The notes below the pieces were generated by a model. The model searched no databases, had not been told where the DNA came from, and saw only the letters and a list, made by a program, of their open reading frames with translations. Made by a program: the position numbers and the translations under genes. A DNA stretch of 64,000 nucleotides from Impatiens glandulifera (lineage: Eukaryota; Streptophyta; Magnoliopsida; Ericales; Balsaminaceae). This document shows positions 11,860 to 23,000 of the stretch, in pieces. Location: positions 46,683,771-46,747,770 of the forward strand of contig NC_061869.1 in the NCBI RefSeq assembly GCF_907164915.1, written 5' to 3'. Positions within the stretch are counted from its first letter, which is position 1; every line of letters begins with the position of its first letter.

Positions 11860-11994
11860 GATTATGCAAATGCTTCTTCTCCAAACGAGAGATTCAAGAA
11901 ACGATTCGTTTCGTTAATCAAACAAAAAGGAAAACCCATCAGAGTTTTTTCTCACCTTTGTCTCTGTCAATCGGAAAAGGTTAGTCAATATATA

Positions 11995-12035
<41 letters not shown>

Positions 12036-12107
12036 TGCATATTTTTCTTCCATTTCATACAGGAAACCAGCCAAACATGTTTAAGATTTTGTAATAAATT
12101 CGCAGCT
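11860..12107 (+). promoter_or_regulatory. probable trehalase leader with a 5'-UTR intron
   Basis: A good donor (AAAG|GTTAGT, 11980) and a pyrimidine-rich acceptor (CATTTCATACAG|G, 12062) could bound an 82-bp intron that is mostly (TA)n (11992-12032). The frame of the main ORF is open back to 12063 but contains no upstream ATG. The ATGs at 11857, 11863 and 12078 open short frames that stop quickly, so 12108 is the first ATG of the long frame. The intron is inferred from splice signals only. Confidence 0.4.
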
Positions 12108-15100
12108 ATGTTCATGTCATCCGCCGTTGAATCTCTAACGTTGGATTCCGGTCCAATCATCCCTAATGTACCTTTAGTTAGCTTCCTGGAACAACTACAG
12201 GAAACTGCTCTCAAAACATTCGGGTCAAAAGATTTCGACCCGAAACTCTACGTGGATCTTTCCCTGAAATTCGATTTATCGGATACTCAATCCGCCTTTG
12301 ATAAGTTGTCACAGAACGGGTCGGTATCCGCTCAGGATCTCAATGGGTTCATCCAAAGATACTTGAACACGGCGGAGGCGGATTTAGAAACCGTTTCTCC
12401 GGTGGATTTTTTGGCGAACCCAGATGGGTTTTTGCCAATGGTGGAGAATAAGCAAGTTATGGAATGGGGTTTAAAGATTCATGGACTGTGGAAGCATTTA
12501 AGCAGGAAAGTTTCAGATGATGTCCTCAGGAAACCCCAACTGCATACTCTACTGCCGTTGCCCGGTCATCTTGTTATTCCGGGCTCCAGGTTTAGGGAAA
12601 TTTATTACTGGGATTCTTATTGGGTTATTAGGTCAGTTCTCATTTCCAAATTGTTTTGTTATATCATATTTTCATGTAGATTATCATATCAGACCCAAAT
12701 TTAATCTATTGGTTAAAGCTATTTGAATCATAATCTAATCTTATACCAAACCAAAAAGATCACTTTCAATTGTAACATTGACAACTTTTTAATGTTACTG
12801 TTTTGATAGTGACAATATTTTAGTTTACAATGATATAATTTTAAGTAACAGTTGCAGGGCACAATATCAGTCAGCAGATGCAGTCCTAAGAATCCGAAAA
12901 ATCTTGGCTATTCATAAGATTTCAAAATTGAAAGATTTGGAATACCTATTATGTGTTGGCTCATTTTTGAATATCAGGGATTCCTTTTTGGTCCTTGTAT
13001 TGATTTTGGAATACCGAGAACTAGGCAAGATCTTCGGGATGGTCTTGAATGTAGATTGGAAGTTCCAACATAATTGTTGATGGGCATTTGTAGTTAAAGC
13101 CTCAATGGTTTCTATTAGTAGCAAGTTTAGCTGTTTCCTAAGTAAAGAAAGCACACATCTTTATATAGAGAAAGAAATTGGTATTCTAGTATTTTAATTG
13201 ATTCATGTATGGGGTTCAATTTTAGGCATTTTCTCTTGAATGGTATTTTCTTATTGCTTAACTGGATGGGTGGACAGGGGATTACTAGCAAGTAAGATGT
13301 ATGAAACGGCTAAGGGGATTGTGATGAATCTGATTTCACTTTTAGAGACATATGGACATGTTCTTAATGGAACAAGGGTATATTACACAAATAGAAGGTA
13401 TATATTGTCTCATTCTTATGTTTGTTTACCCATGTTATGTTTTATTCATCACACAACATTGCTTCAACTTAATGCTATTTACTACGAGTGTAAGAAGTCG
13501 GTTATGTTTGTGTTTTTTTTATTTGACCAAAACATCATTAAAATTTGGCTAGTTCTATCATGAATTGGAGTTCACGACTGCTGGTTGATACTTTTGAATG
13601 TTTTGATATATACCAATATCTTTTGTAGTTGAGTTAAAACATACAACTAACCCGCAAGAGTTCAGTTTGACTACTCTTTTTTAACTGAGAGATGTTTGCA
13701 GGGATCATCAATTACTTTATTCTTCCATTCAATATGGTGCGATTTCAGTGTATTGGAAATGTTTGACCAATATGACTAAACCCCTACTATTTACATCTCA
13801 AAGAATATTTCTTTTGCTTTGCTAATCCATTTATTTGATGCTTATTGCAGCCAACCGCCACTTCTGAGTTCCATGGTATATGATGTATACATAAGAACAA
13901 ACGACAAGGAATTTCTCAAGAAGGCTCTTCCAGCCTTAATAAAAGAACATAATTTCTGGAATTCAGGTACCAAGAAAAAACATTCTTAGATTTTATTGAT
14001 TAAATCATTCACGGGTTTCTTTAGTTTGAAGAACATATATTGCCTAGCTTAAGAGAGTGTAGAAAATAATCCCTGCAGGCTAGTTATAAGAATATTTGGT
14101 ATGATCATTTGGAATATTTATTAGTCTTTTGTATGTTTATTTAAGGCATAACTTCATCATTATGTAATTCATTCAAGATTTCCTCAACTTATTTAGGAAT
14201 ATTTCAGGAATACATGTTGTGACAGTTGAAGATGAAAAAGGTTGCAGCCATACACTAAGTAGGTATTATGCAATGTGGAATGAACCAAGGCCAGAATCCT
14301 CAACCATTGTAAATCCTCTAAACACAATTTGTTATTAGTTGTTGAGATTTTTACACTTTCAAAATCAATGTACCCAAAAGATAACCACTCAAAAGCCACC
14401 ATTCTCAATTCAAATTAAAAACCTAACATAGGAATTGAATTGTAAATAAATTCAAATTCCAATTATACACCTTAGAGAAAAAAAATTGCAGTAAAAGAAG
14501 ATGTGACTGATACTTTCCTCTTCATATTCACCAATAGGACCGAGAAACAGCTTCCAAGCTGTCTAGTGTCTCTGAGAAACGTCTTCTCTATCGTGAAATA
14601 GCTTCTACAGCTGAAACTGGATGGGACTTCAGCTCAAGATGGATGAGGTGAATACTTAAAGTTTGCAAAAATATTTGAATATTGAAAACCAGTTTATCAA
14701 TCCAATATAAGATCGTTTTTCTTATGTGTTTTCATTGCAGAGATGAAAGTGATCTCACAACACTGGCAACAACATCTATTTTACCTGTGGATTTGAATGC
14801 TTTCATTCTCAAGGTGTGAAAAGTTTGAACTCTTTTGAAATGCATGTTATTATTGACTTTTAAATTTTTTCATTTTTAATTATCTTGTAATAGATGGAAC
14901 TTGACATATCAGTTTTGGCGAAAGAAAATGGAGATCGCGAAACATCTTTACAGTATTTGAAAGCTTCTCAAGTGAGAAAACTGGCAATGAACTCCATCTT
15001 CTGGAATGAAGAGAAGGGACAATGGTTTGATTACTGGCTCGATGGAAAATCTTCACTCCAGGTTTGACAAGATCTCTCTGAAAATATTGTTAATGTCTTT

Positions 15101-17414
15101 CTAAAGTGTTAACACATACCCTATTTCGTACTTTTTTAAGGGTTACAAATGGAAATCTTCGCAACAGAATATGAAGGCATTTGCTTCTAACTTCATTCCT
15201 TTGTGGATTGAGCCTTTTCACTCAGGTTTGTGGTGATCACATTCTCTTGCAGAATGAATATATGCTCTCTTTTATGCTGTTTTTTTTGTCAAATTTATTT
15301 TTCTAACCATGATATTTTGGAAAAGACTGTTATTGTTGGTCAAACTCTTTATTTAGAAAGAATATGTATGCTAGTGTGGAACCAGCAAGAAACGATTGAA
15401 ACTAGTTTGTCTAAATCGATCTGTTGTGTTCAAATTTGTTTGTTCATAAATTTGATCTAGTTGAGGCATAGAAATGTCACAAACGATGATCTGCTGATAT
15501 ATAAACATGTATCCATATCCAGATGAGAAATTAAAAAACAAAAAAGAAACTTGTGAAAATGCATACAACATGAATTTTGGTGAGAACATCCTTCCACACA
15601 AAATTCTCTCAAACAAATTCTTTATTTTATGATATTTCTAATGCTTTGAAACAATATTTGAAACAAGAATGCTCATAATTTGGCAAGATTGATCATATTT
15701 GATATTTTAATCCTCTTCTAATGTGTTTTCTTTGTTTTACACACGTGAAGATGCTGCTATGGCAGCGAAAGTAATAAAAAGTCTTAAAGATTCTGGCCTT
15801 GTATGTGCATCGGGAATTGCTACTACTTTAACCAATTCTGGACAACAATGGTGAGAATCTCTCTTATTCCTCTTCCTCGTTCACTCCATCAAATGTTTCT
15901 AAATATTAGCTTCTTTTTAAAACACCATTCATCATGTTTTCTTAAAACACCATTCTTTTTAAAACACCATTCATCAATGAGTGTTGGATCCAAATAAGAT
16001 TTTGTTTAGCTTGTTTGATGTGGGGTTATTTAGAAAGTTTAGGTTGTGAAATCAAATTCTTGTTTGATGAAAAAATAGGTTTTTGATGATGATTTGGTTA
16101 AATTACTAAAATGTCATTTTGTATTTAAAATTTAAGTTTTATAAAATACAAAAATGGTATTTTAGTTGATAAATAAGTGATTTGATGGTCGGAAAGATAT
16201 ATTAAAGGATATGTGATATGACAGTTTTTTTTTTTTCAAAATAATCCAAGATCAAGCAAGTTTTTGGAGTTTGTATGATGTAGAACAAGTATTTTTTAGG
16301 TTTTAAAATAAAATTCATTTATAAAATCACTTAATTTATCAACTAAATTACCAAAATACTTTACAGAATTTGAAAAAACTCATAAAAATTTCAAAAAATC
16401 CAAGATCAAACAAACTCTTGGGGCTTTGATTGAGGAAGTAGTTTTTTGAGTTTTGTTTGTTTTTTTTCTAAAAAAATCAATGTTTGATTAAAACTAAAAA
16501 AAAAACTGGTTTTTATTTATTTTTTACCAAATTATCCTTCATCTCTCTAGATTTTTATTTAATAATTAATTTATATTAAAAGAAAAGTAAGGAATAATTT
16601 TAATATTTTAATAGATAAATATATTGATAATGTGATTGTTGGGTTTTGGGGGTGAGTTTTATCCCAATAACCAATCCATCAAAACAAGTCCTTGGAAACA
16701 AAGTATTTGAATGGGTCCAAATCCAAATACACTTACAATACTAAAAAGACCAAATCCAAATGCACTTTCAATAATAAAAAGACATGATGATAGAAGGCGA
16801 TGTTTGATTGGGTTGGGCGAGGGCACAAAAAAATCATCAAACTGTAAAGATTTCATGGTAATCAGACTATTGATCATCAAAGAGAGACATTTCAGGGTTG
16901 CAAAAGTTTTTGTATTCCAGTTAGCCACACCTTTCATACCAAATGTATCTGGATATGTAAAAAATATTTAGATTTCTCAACCAAATTTATTGAAGGTTTC
17001 TAAATGAATTGCATCTTTGTGAAGGGACTTTCCAAATGGATGGGCACCTCTTCAACACATGATTGTGGAAGGCCTGCTAAAGATGGGAACAAAAGAGGCA
17101 ATGTCCTTAGCACAAGACATTGCCCATGGTTGGCTAAAAACCAACTATGTCACTTTCAAGAATACCGGCGTGATGCATGAGAAATACAATGTGGAAACAT
17201 GCGGGGAATCTGGAGGTGGTGGCGAGTACAATCCTCAGGTAAAAGAGTGTTTTGTCATTTTTTTTCTTGGTTCCGTGGGTGAAAAAGATATGCAATTTAG
17301 ATATTGACAGTTTTTGGTGTGTTTTTATTAATGTAGACCGGTTTTGGCTGGTCAAACGGAGTTGTATTGTCGTTCTTGGAGGAGTTGGGATGGCCAAAAG
17401 ACTTGAAGATATGA
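12108..17414 (+). CDS. TRE1: trehalase (alpha,alpha-trehalose glucohydrolase, GH37), 11 exons
   Basis: Hydrolyses trehalose to two glucose units; the plant enzyme keeps trehalose low and is usually extracellular or plasma-membrane bound. Exons read from splice sites and frame: 12108-12631, 13278-13397, 13851-13966, 14208-14308, 14538-14647, 14741-14813, 14894-15061, 15141-15225, 15751-15850, 17025-17238, 17337-17414. These sum to 1689 nt, 562 residues. GH37 signature 1 is PGSRFREIYYWDSYW (about 158-172) and signature 2 is QQWDFPNGWAP (about 464-474). TAETGWDFSSRW (about 312-323) holds the expected acid Asp, and HEKYNVE (about 517-523) the expected base Glu. GGGGEY and GFGWSNGV close the protein. 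All introns are GT-AG and no stop interrupts it, so the gene looks intact. The N terminus lacks the hydrophobic segment of Arabidopsis TRE1, so this copy may be cytosolic or the start may be incomplete. Confidence 0.95.
15851..17024 (+). other. large trehalase intron 9 carrying MITE-like insertions
   Basis: This 1174-bp intron is the longest of the gene. Two adjacent inverted-repeat segments lie inside. At about 16012-16258 the ends 'cttgtttgatgtggggttatttagaaa' and the complement 'cttgcttgatcttggattattttgaaa' pair imperfectly. At about 16266-16423 the ends 'gagtttgtatgatgt' and the complement 'gagtttgtttgatct' do. No clear target-site duplications were found. Open frames at 16659-16971 on both strands overlap and look like nothing known. 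Confidence 0.5.
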
Positions 17415-18069
17415 TGTTGACGATGCAATCTTTTCTTTTTGTTTGAAATTAAATTGTGATATTTTGTTCTCATGTAATCAATCCTGGATTTCACCCATTG
17501 TTTGTTTAGTACCGTGAATGTAAATTTATGTGTAGTTAATTATTACCTTTTGAATGATAAAAGATATCATGAACGAAAGAAGGGAAGCTTGCAATATGTG
17601 GGAATATCAGAATTTTAAAGTGTTCCAAATGGATGTATACCGGATTTTATTACTCATGAAATTCAGGTGGCTATGAAATGAGAAGGCTCAATAATTGTCG
17701 TTAACTTGTGACAATCCGCAACAATGGAGGTCTCGATACATCTCGAGACACAGTTGTTTTATCTCAAATTGTTTTCCAAAGAATTGATGATTTTTGCTGA
17801 ATCAAGTTAATGTGATTCTCTTAATATCATTTATTTTTTTGCATGGAGGATCTTATCTAGTCTAGATTCATGACAGATATTTTGAATTCCTCAACCATTG
17901 TTTCATTAAGTCTAGGTTTTTTTTTTTTCATTCTTTACTCCTTTTTTAATATATATGTTATTTTTTTTAATAAAATGATTGCTTGAAAAAGTGAACAAAT
18001 CAAAAATTGAAACTTGAACTAGATAAAGCAAAAAAGCATTAGGAAGGAAGACCCCATAAGGGTATGTAT
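17415..18069. other. trehalase 3' flank, no further gene
   Basis: Plant-like 3'-UTR signals follow the stop (TTGTTTAGTACCGTGAATGTAAATTT near 17500). The rest shows no coding sequence. Confidence 0.4.
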
Positions 18070-18345
18070 CTCTACGGCTTTGTTGGATTTGGGTTTTTAA
18101 AAAATTCAAACAAAATTAAAAAAAATCATTCCACTGCCTGCCTTCTCATCTATCGTATCATTCAAATTATTAACAAAAATAACTAAAATACCCTATATTT
18201 TAAATTATTATTATTTTTTTATTTTATTTATATATATCAATACCCTTCAAATCATTTTACCAAAAATAATCATTAATCCTTTAAATTATCAACAATTATT
18301 ATTTTTTCTTACTCTAAGTTTTAACTCAATCCGAAGGGCTATATT
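18070..18345 (+). mobile_element. MITE-like element, family member 4
   Basis: About 275 bp with imperfect inverted ends ('gctttgttggatttgggtttt' and the complement 'gcccttcggattgagtt'). Its core aligns by eye with the element at 7143-7412 in the same orientation. Confidence 0.5.
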
Positions 18346-18465
18346 TATTTCTTAATTTATAGTCTTACAAAAGTACAATTTAGGTAAAAAAAACTATCAT
18401 AATCTAATAAGTCATTCATCTTTTAATTGAGTTAATTTTATCGTATATTAGGACAAATATACCAA

Positions 18466-18473
18466 AACTAGGC
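18466..18473. repeat. left target-site duplication of the outer MULE
   Basis: AACTAGGC directly abuts the left terminal repeat and is identical to 27840-27847. Confidence 0.8.
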
Positions 18474-18951
18474 GTGAAATTTGACGAAATAACCTTGATA
18501 ATAGGGTTATTTCCAAATTTAGCATAAGGCACATAATATTTGCAAATATAACCTTTTGCCCATGAAAAAAGACCTTTTTACCCTTCAAATAAAAACATAA
18601 CCTTTCCCAACTTCCCTTTCCATTTTCCCTCCCTCTCCTCATTTCATTTTTCCGAAACTCCCTTTCCCTTCTCCCCTTGGTATTCTCTCTTCTTCTCCTC
18701 TCCCCCGACGACGATCCAAGCCGAGCGAACCAACGAACAAAGGAAGCCGATCGATCATTTCAGGTTTAGGGTGAGTTTTTCCCCGAGGCAACGAACTCCC
18801 CGAGGCAACGTCGCATCATTTAAGGTGAGTTTTTCCCATTTTTCCGTTGTTTACCTCGCATGCATGTTGAAATAGAAGAATGGTTTAGGGTTTTAGCGTT
18901 TAGAGTTTAGGTTTAAGGTTTTATGGGGTGACTAAATGGTTTAAGGTTTAA

Positions 18952-19112
18952 AATGCATCTGTCGTAGGCGTCGCAGACGAATATGCATCTGTTGCAGGCG
19001 GAAAATGCATATGTCGCAGGCAGAAGATGCATATGTCACAGACGAATATTGCATATTCGCCTGCGACAAATGCATTTTCCGCATTCGATAAATGCATCTT
19101 CGCCTTCGTCAG
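18952..19112. repeat. hairpin minisatellite at the centre of the outer foldback MULE
   Basis: Degenerate units of 'atgcatctgtcgcaggcg' on the left change to their complement on the right. The switch is near 19045 ('acgaatattgcatattcgc'), making a palindrome of about 160 bp. Units are more diverged than those of the inner element. Confidence 0.8.
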
Positions 19113-19305
19113 ATTAATATTCCACCGTAAAATCATTCAGCCACCACCTAACCTAAAACTCCAAACGCTAAAACCCTAAAACATTCTTCCATTTCAGCAT
19201 GAAAACGACGGAAACACAGAAAAACTAACCTGAAATGTTGAAGACGTTCTAGCGTTGCCTTGGCTTCTCGGCTTTATTCGTTTTGTTGGTTCACCTGAAA
19301 TGATG

Positions 19306-19314
19306 AAGGATTAA
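19306..19314. repeat. left target-site duplication of the inner MULE
   Basis: AAGGATTAA, matching 8 of 9 bases of 27589-27597. It lies inside the right arm of the outer foldback element. Confidence 0.75.
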
Positions 19315-19660
19315 GGGAAATTTGATGGAATAACCCTCATAAGAGGGTTATTACCACTTTTAGCAGGCGATTTATAATTTTTTCATTTTTGACCTTTTGC
19401 CAAGGCAAAAGGTCAGTTATACCCTTAAATAAATAAAAAAATTTGATTTTCATTCTCCCCCGTCGTTTCCCTTTCCCCACTTCTCCTTTCACTCCCTCTC
19501 TCTCGTTTCCAACTTCCCGAAGACGACTGATCAACCCCGAAGACGACGACGACGACGAAAATCCCCCGAAACATCGACGACGTCCTCTCCCTCGAACCCC
19601 GACGAGCCCCGACGACAAACAAGAGCCCCCGACGAGAATCTCAACTCCAGAACGACGAAG

Positions 19661-20009
19661 GTGAGTTTATCTTCCCCGTTTCTATCCGTTTCTATCCTAG
19701 TTCTCCGTTTTATATCCATGCATGCTATAATGGAGGAATGGTTTAGGGTATTGTTTAGGTTTAGGTATGGGTTTAGGTTTAGGTAGGGTTTATTGTTTAG
19801 GTTTAGTTTTGGGTTTAAAATGCTTATGTCGAAGGCTGTTGCAGGCTGTCGATGGCGACGATGCATTTTCGCAGGCGACAGTGCATCTGTCGCAGACGAC
19901 GATGCATCTGTCGCAGACGACAGTGCATCTGTCGCAGATGACAGATGTCATATTTCCTTTAAATTAGTGGTATTTACTTTCATTATTCTGACTTATTGAT
20001 TTTTTGCAG
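19661..20009 (+). other. predicted 5'-UTR intron of the Ulp1-like gene with hairpin repeats
   Basis: Donor GACGAAG|GTGAGTTT and acceptor TGATTTTTTGCAG|ATGACA place the start codon directly at the exon border. The intron contains the hairpin array 19846-19948. The outer MULE keeps a similar donor (AAG|GTGAGTTTTT, about 18822), which supports a conserved leader structure. It is inferred from splice signals. Confidence 0.55.
19846..19948. repeat. hairpin minisatellite in the leader intron of the Ulp1-like gene
   Basis: About five units of 'tgcatctgtcgcagacgac' / 'gcaggcgacag'. Individual units fold on themselves (CTGTCGC/GCGACAG). Confidence 0.85.
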
Positions 20010-23000
20010 ATGACACCAACCAAATGCAAAAACAAAACGGTAATTGAGAACTTTCCTGGACGTGTTTCATGGAAATCTACTTGCACCTGCTTGTTAAAGA
20101 CCAAGGACAAGTTTAATCACTTTGGTCTTATGGAAAGGGCTATGAAGAGTCAATTTCAGTATCTATTGAAAGCCCCGACTGTCATTTTCTCAGGAACAAT
20201 AATCCACCAGATGTTGATCAGGAAAAGCAGCTCCAATTCGAAGGGAATAACTTTCTTAGTCAATGGTCATCAGCTTTACTGGGGCATGAAGGAATATGCC
20301 TTTGTAACAGGCCTAAATTTTGGAAGATTTCCTGTGATTGAATACTGGCACGCTGAAGAATGTACACCCCTAGTCCATAAATACTTTGGTGGCAAAACAG
20401 TTTTTAAAGTGACAGAAGTTCAAAGTGTTTTCCTCAACTGCTCTGAGAAGGAGGATGCATGGAATCTTGGGCTCATCAACCTTATTTACCAGTGTCTCTT
20501 TGGATCTGATAATAGGAAGAGGGTATGTTTGAAGATCTTCAGCATGGTGGAGGATATGGAAATGTTCCTTCAATTTCCATGGGGAAATGTGTCATTCAAT
20601 TCAACTTTGAAGGGTATTGACAAGGACATGAAACATCTTCGGCAGCTATATGTGGAGAAGAAGGAAACCTGCAAGGGGAACTGTGATGTTGCTTATACTA
20701 TTAGTGGGTTCGCCATAGCCTTCCAAGTTTGGACATATTTGGTTATGAAGACATTTGTCCCCAAATTTGCGGATATGATCGAGGAAAAACATACATGCCC
20801 AAGGATATTACTTTTTACAGCCTCCAGAAGCAACACCAACACTAGCCAAGAGGTATCCAATGCCCTTTTTAAATGCAATGTCTTTAACAAGATTCATGAG
20901 TCTGAGGAGGAGAAGAGGAACTACTGTGGGGATGACTTTGAAGAAATGAGAGATTACATTTATGATGATTTATTTGAGGTGGATGGTAGGAAGAGAAAGA
21001 ATGAAGATGGTACTCCCAAACAAACGCCCAAGAGGAGAAAACCAATTAAAAGGACAGCAATTAACAGGACCGAGAAGTCATTTAGTGATGAATCTAGCGA
21101 AGACAGCTCTCGGTCTACTACTCGTGAATCAAGCCATGTCCCTTCAGCAACGAGTCCTCAAAAGAAAGAAGACAGTTCTCCTACTAGGCAAGACAAGTTT
21201 GATGACAAGTTTGACAATCCGGTGACTAAAGCCTAGAATGATGACAAGTTTGATGAGCTTACAAATGATGTGAAGGAGTTGACAAGGGATGTGAAGGAGC
21301 TGAAAACTGAAATGAAGGTAATGAAAGAGGATCAACGGGTTATGTTCAATCACATAATCCAATTATTGGGTGAAATAAAACAACAAAAGAATGATGTTGC
21401 TGCTGCTGATGATTTAGTGGAGAAGGATTTGGAAATCAACAAAGATGTTGCTGATGAGAATGATGATGTTGATGATCTGCTGAATGAAAAAGAAGATGCT
21501 GCTGATATGAATGATGTTGTTGATCGGTTGAATGACAAAGAAGATGCTGCTGATGGGTTGGAGATGATAAACAATGATCAGAATGATGCTGCCGATGGGT
21601 TGGAGATGATAAACAATGATGATGTTGGATTGGAGGATGCTGCTGTTGATGGTTTGGAGATGATAAACAATGATGATGTTGGGTTGGAGGATGCTGCTGT
21701 TGATGGTTTGGAGATCAACAAAGAAGCTGTTGTTGATGATGACAAAGATTCTGCTGTTGTTGATGGTTTGGAGATCAACAAAGAAGCTGTTGTTCATGAA
21801 AACAAAGATTCTGTTGTTGTTGATGGTTTGGAGATCAACAAAGAAGCTGTTGTTGATGATGATCAAAACAAAGATGCTTCTGCTGTTGATGGTTTAGAGA
21901 TGAACAAAGAAGCTGTTGTTGATGATGATCAAAACAAAGATGCTGCTGCTGTTGATGGTTTAGAGATGAACAAAGAAGCTGCGGAGAATGAAAACAAAGA
22001 TGATGCTGCTGTTGATGGTTTGGAGATCAACAAAGAAGCCGAGCAGAATGAAAACAAAGATGAAGAGGCTGTTGATGGTTTGGAGATCAACAAAGAAGCC
22101 GAGCAGAATGAAAACAAAGATGAAGAGGCTGTTGATGGTTTGGAGATCAACAAAGAAGCCGAGCAGAATGAAAACAAAGATGAAGAGGCTGCAGCAGTTG
22201 TTGATAAGAATTCTGAGTTGGGAAAGAAAGAATTGGCCACGAAGAAGAAGAGGAAGGTGGTTTTGGCCAAAAATAGGTTGCAGCAGTTGGGCAAGAAAAG
22301 GAAGATGAATGAAGAGGCTGACATGGGAAAGAAAAATGATGAAGAGGCTGACTTGGGAAAGAAGATTGATGAAGAGGCTGACTTGGGAAAAAAGAAGGAT
22401 GAAGAGGCTGAGTTGGGAAAGAAGAAGGATGATGATGTATTGGTATTGACTCCAACAAGATTTCAGGGAGAGAGTTTTCGGAGAAAGAATAGGTCCACAC
22501 AATTGGGGAACTACACAGATCCTAATGGAAAATCTTTTAAACTCATTGATCCAGTAACTGTCAATCCTCTTTTAGATTATGATAGTGAACTGTTGGATGA
22601 GTTGAAACAATGGCTGAAGCTGGAGGATGAAGACAAGATAAATCTGGTTCTTTTCCATGCTGGTCGAGAATTGTTTAACAGAATGTTGAGGCCTCAGAAT
22701 TGGCTACATGATCACGTAAGTTTTTGTTGTTGAAACTGTTTTTTGGGTATTGTATTAATAGCAGGTTAAAGAGAAATAGCAGGAATTGCATCTGTCGCAG
22801 GCGACAGTGCATCTGTCGCAGGCGACAGTGCATCTGTCGCAGGCGACAGTGCATCTGTCGCAGGCGACAGTGCATCTGTCGCAGGCGGGAAATGCATCTG
22901 GCGCATGCTACGGTGCATCTGTCGCATGCGACAGATGCATCGTCGTCTGCGACAGATGCACCGTCGCCTGCGACAGATGCAATTCCTGCTATTTCTTTTG

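Noticed and set aside
12517..12726. Second frame overlapping trehalase exon 1
   Set aside because: It lies out of frame over a well-supported exon and into its intron.
13240..13563. 107-codon frame over trehalase exon 2
   Set aside because: Only its middle is coding; both ends are intron, as shown by splice sites and the phase of neighbouring exons.
15230..15616. Overlapping frames on both strands
   Set aside because: They lie within trehalase intron 8 and resemble nothing known.
19443..19866. Several Arg/Ser-rich frames on both strands
   Set aside because: They come from the CpG-rich terminal repeat (gacgacgac runs) of the MULE; the equivalent frames at 27179-27514 mirror them.
20004..20012. 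Start at the TTG at 20004
   Set aside because: This triplet lies in the splice acceptor TTTTTTGCAG; the first ATG is 20010.
21350..22502. Four long minus-strand frames
   Set aside because: They are complements of the in-frame coding repeats of the Ulp1-like gene on the plus strand.
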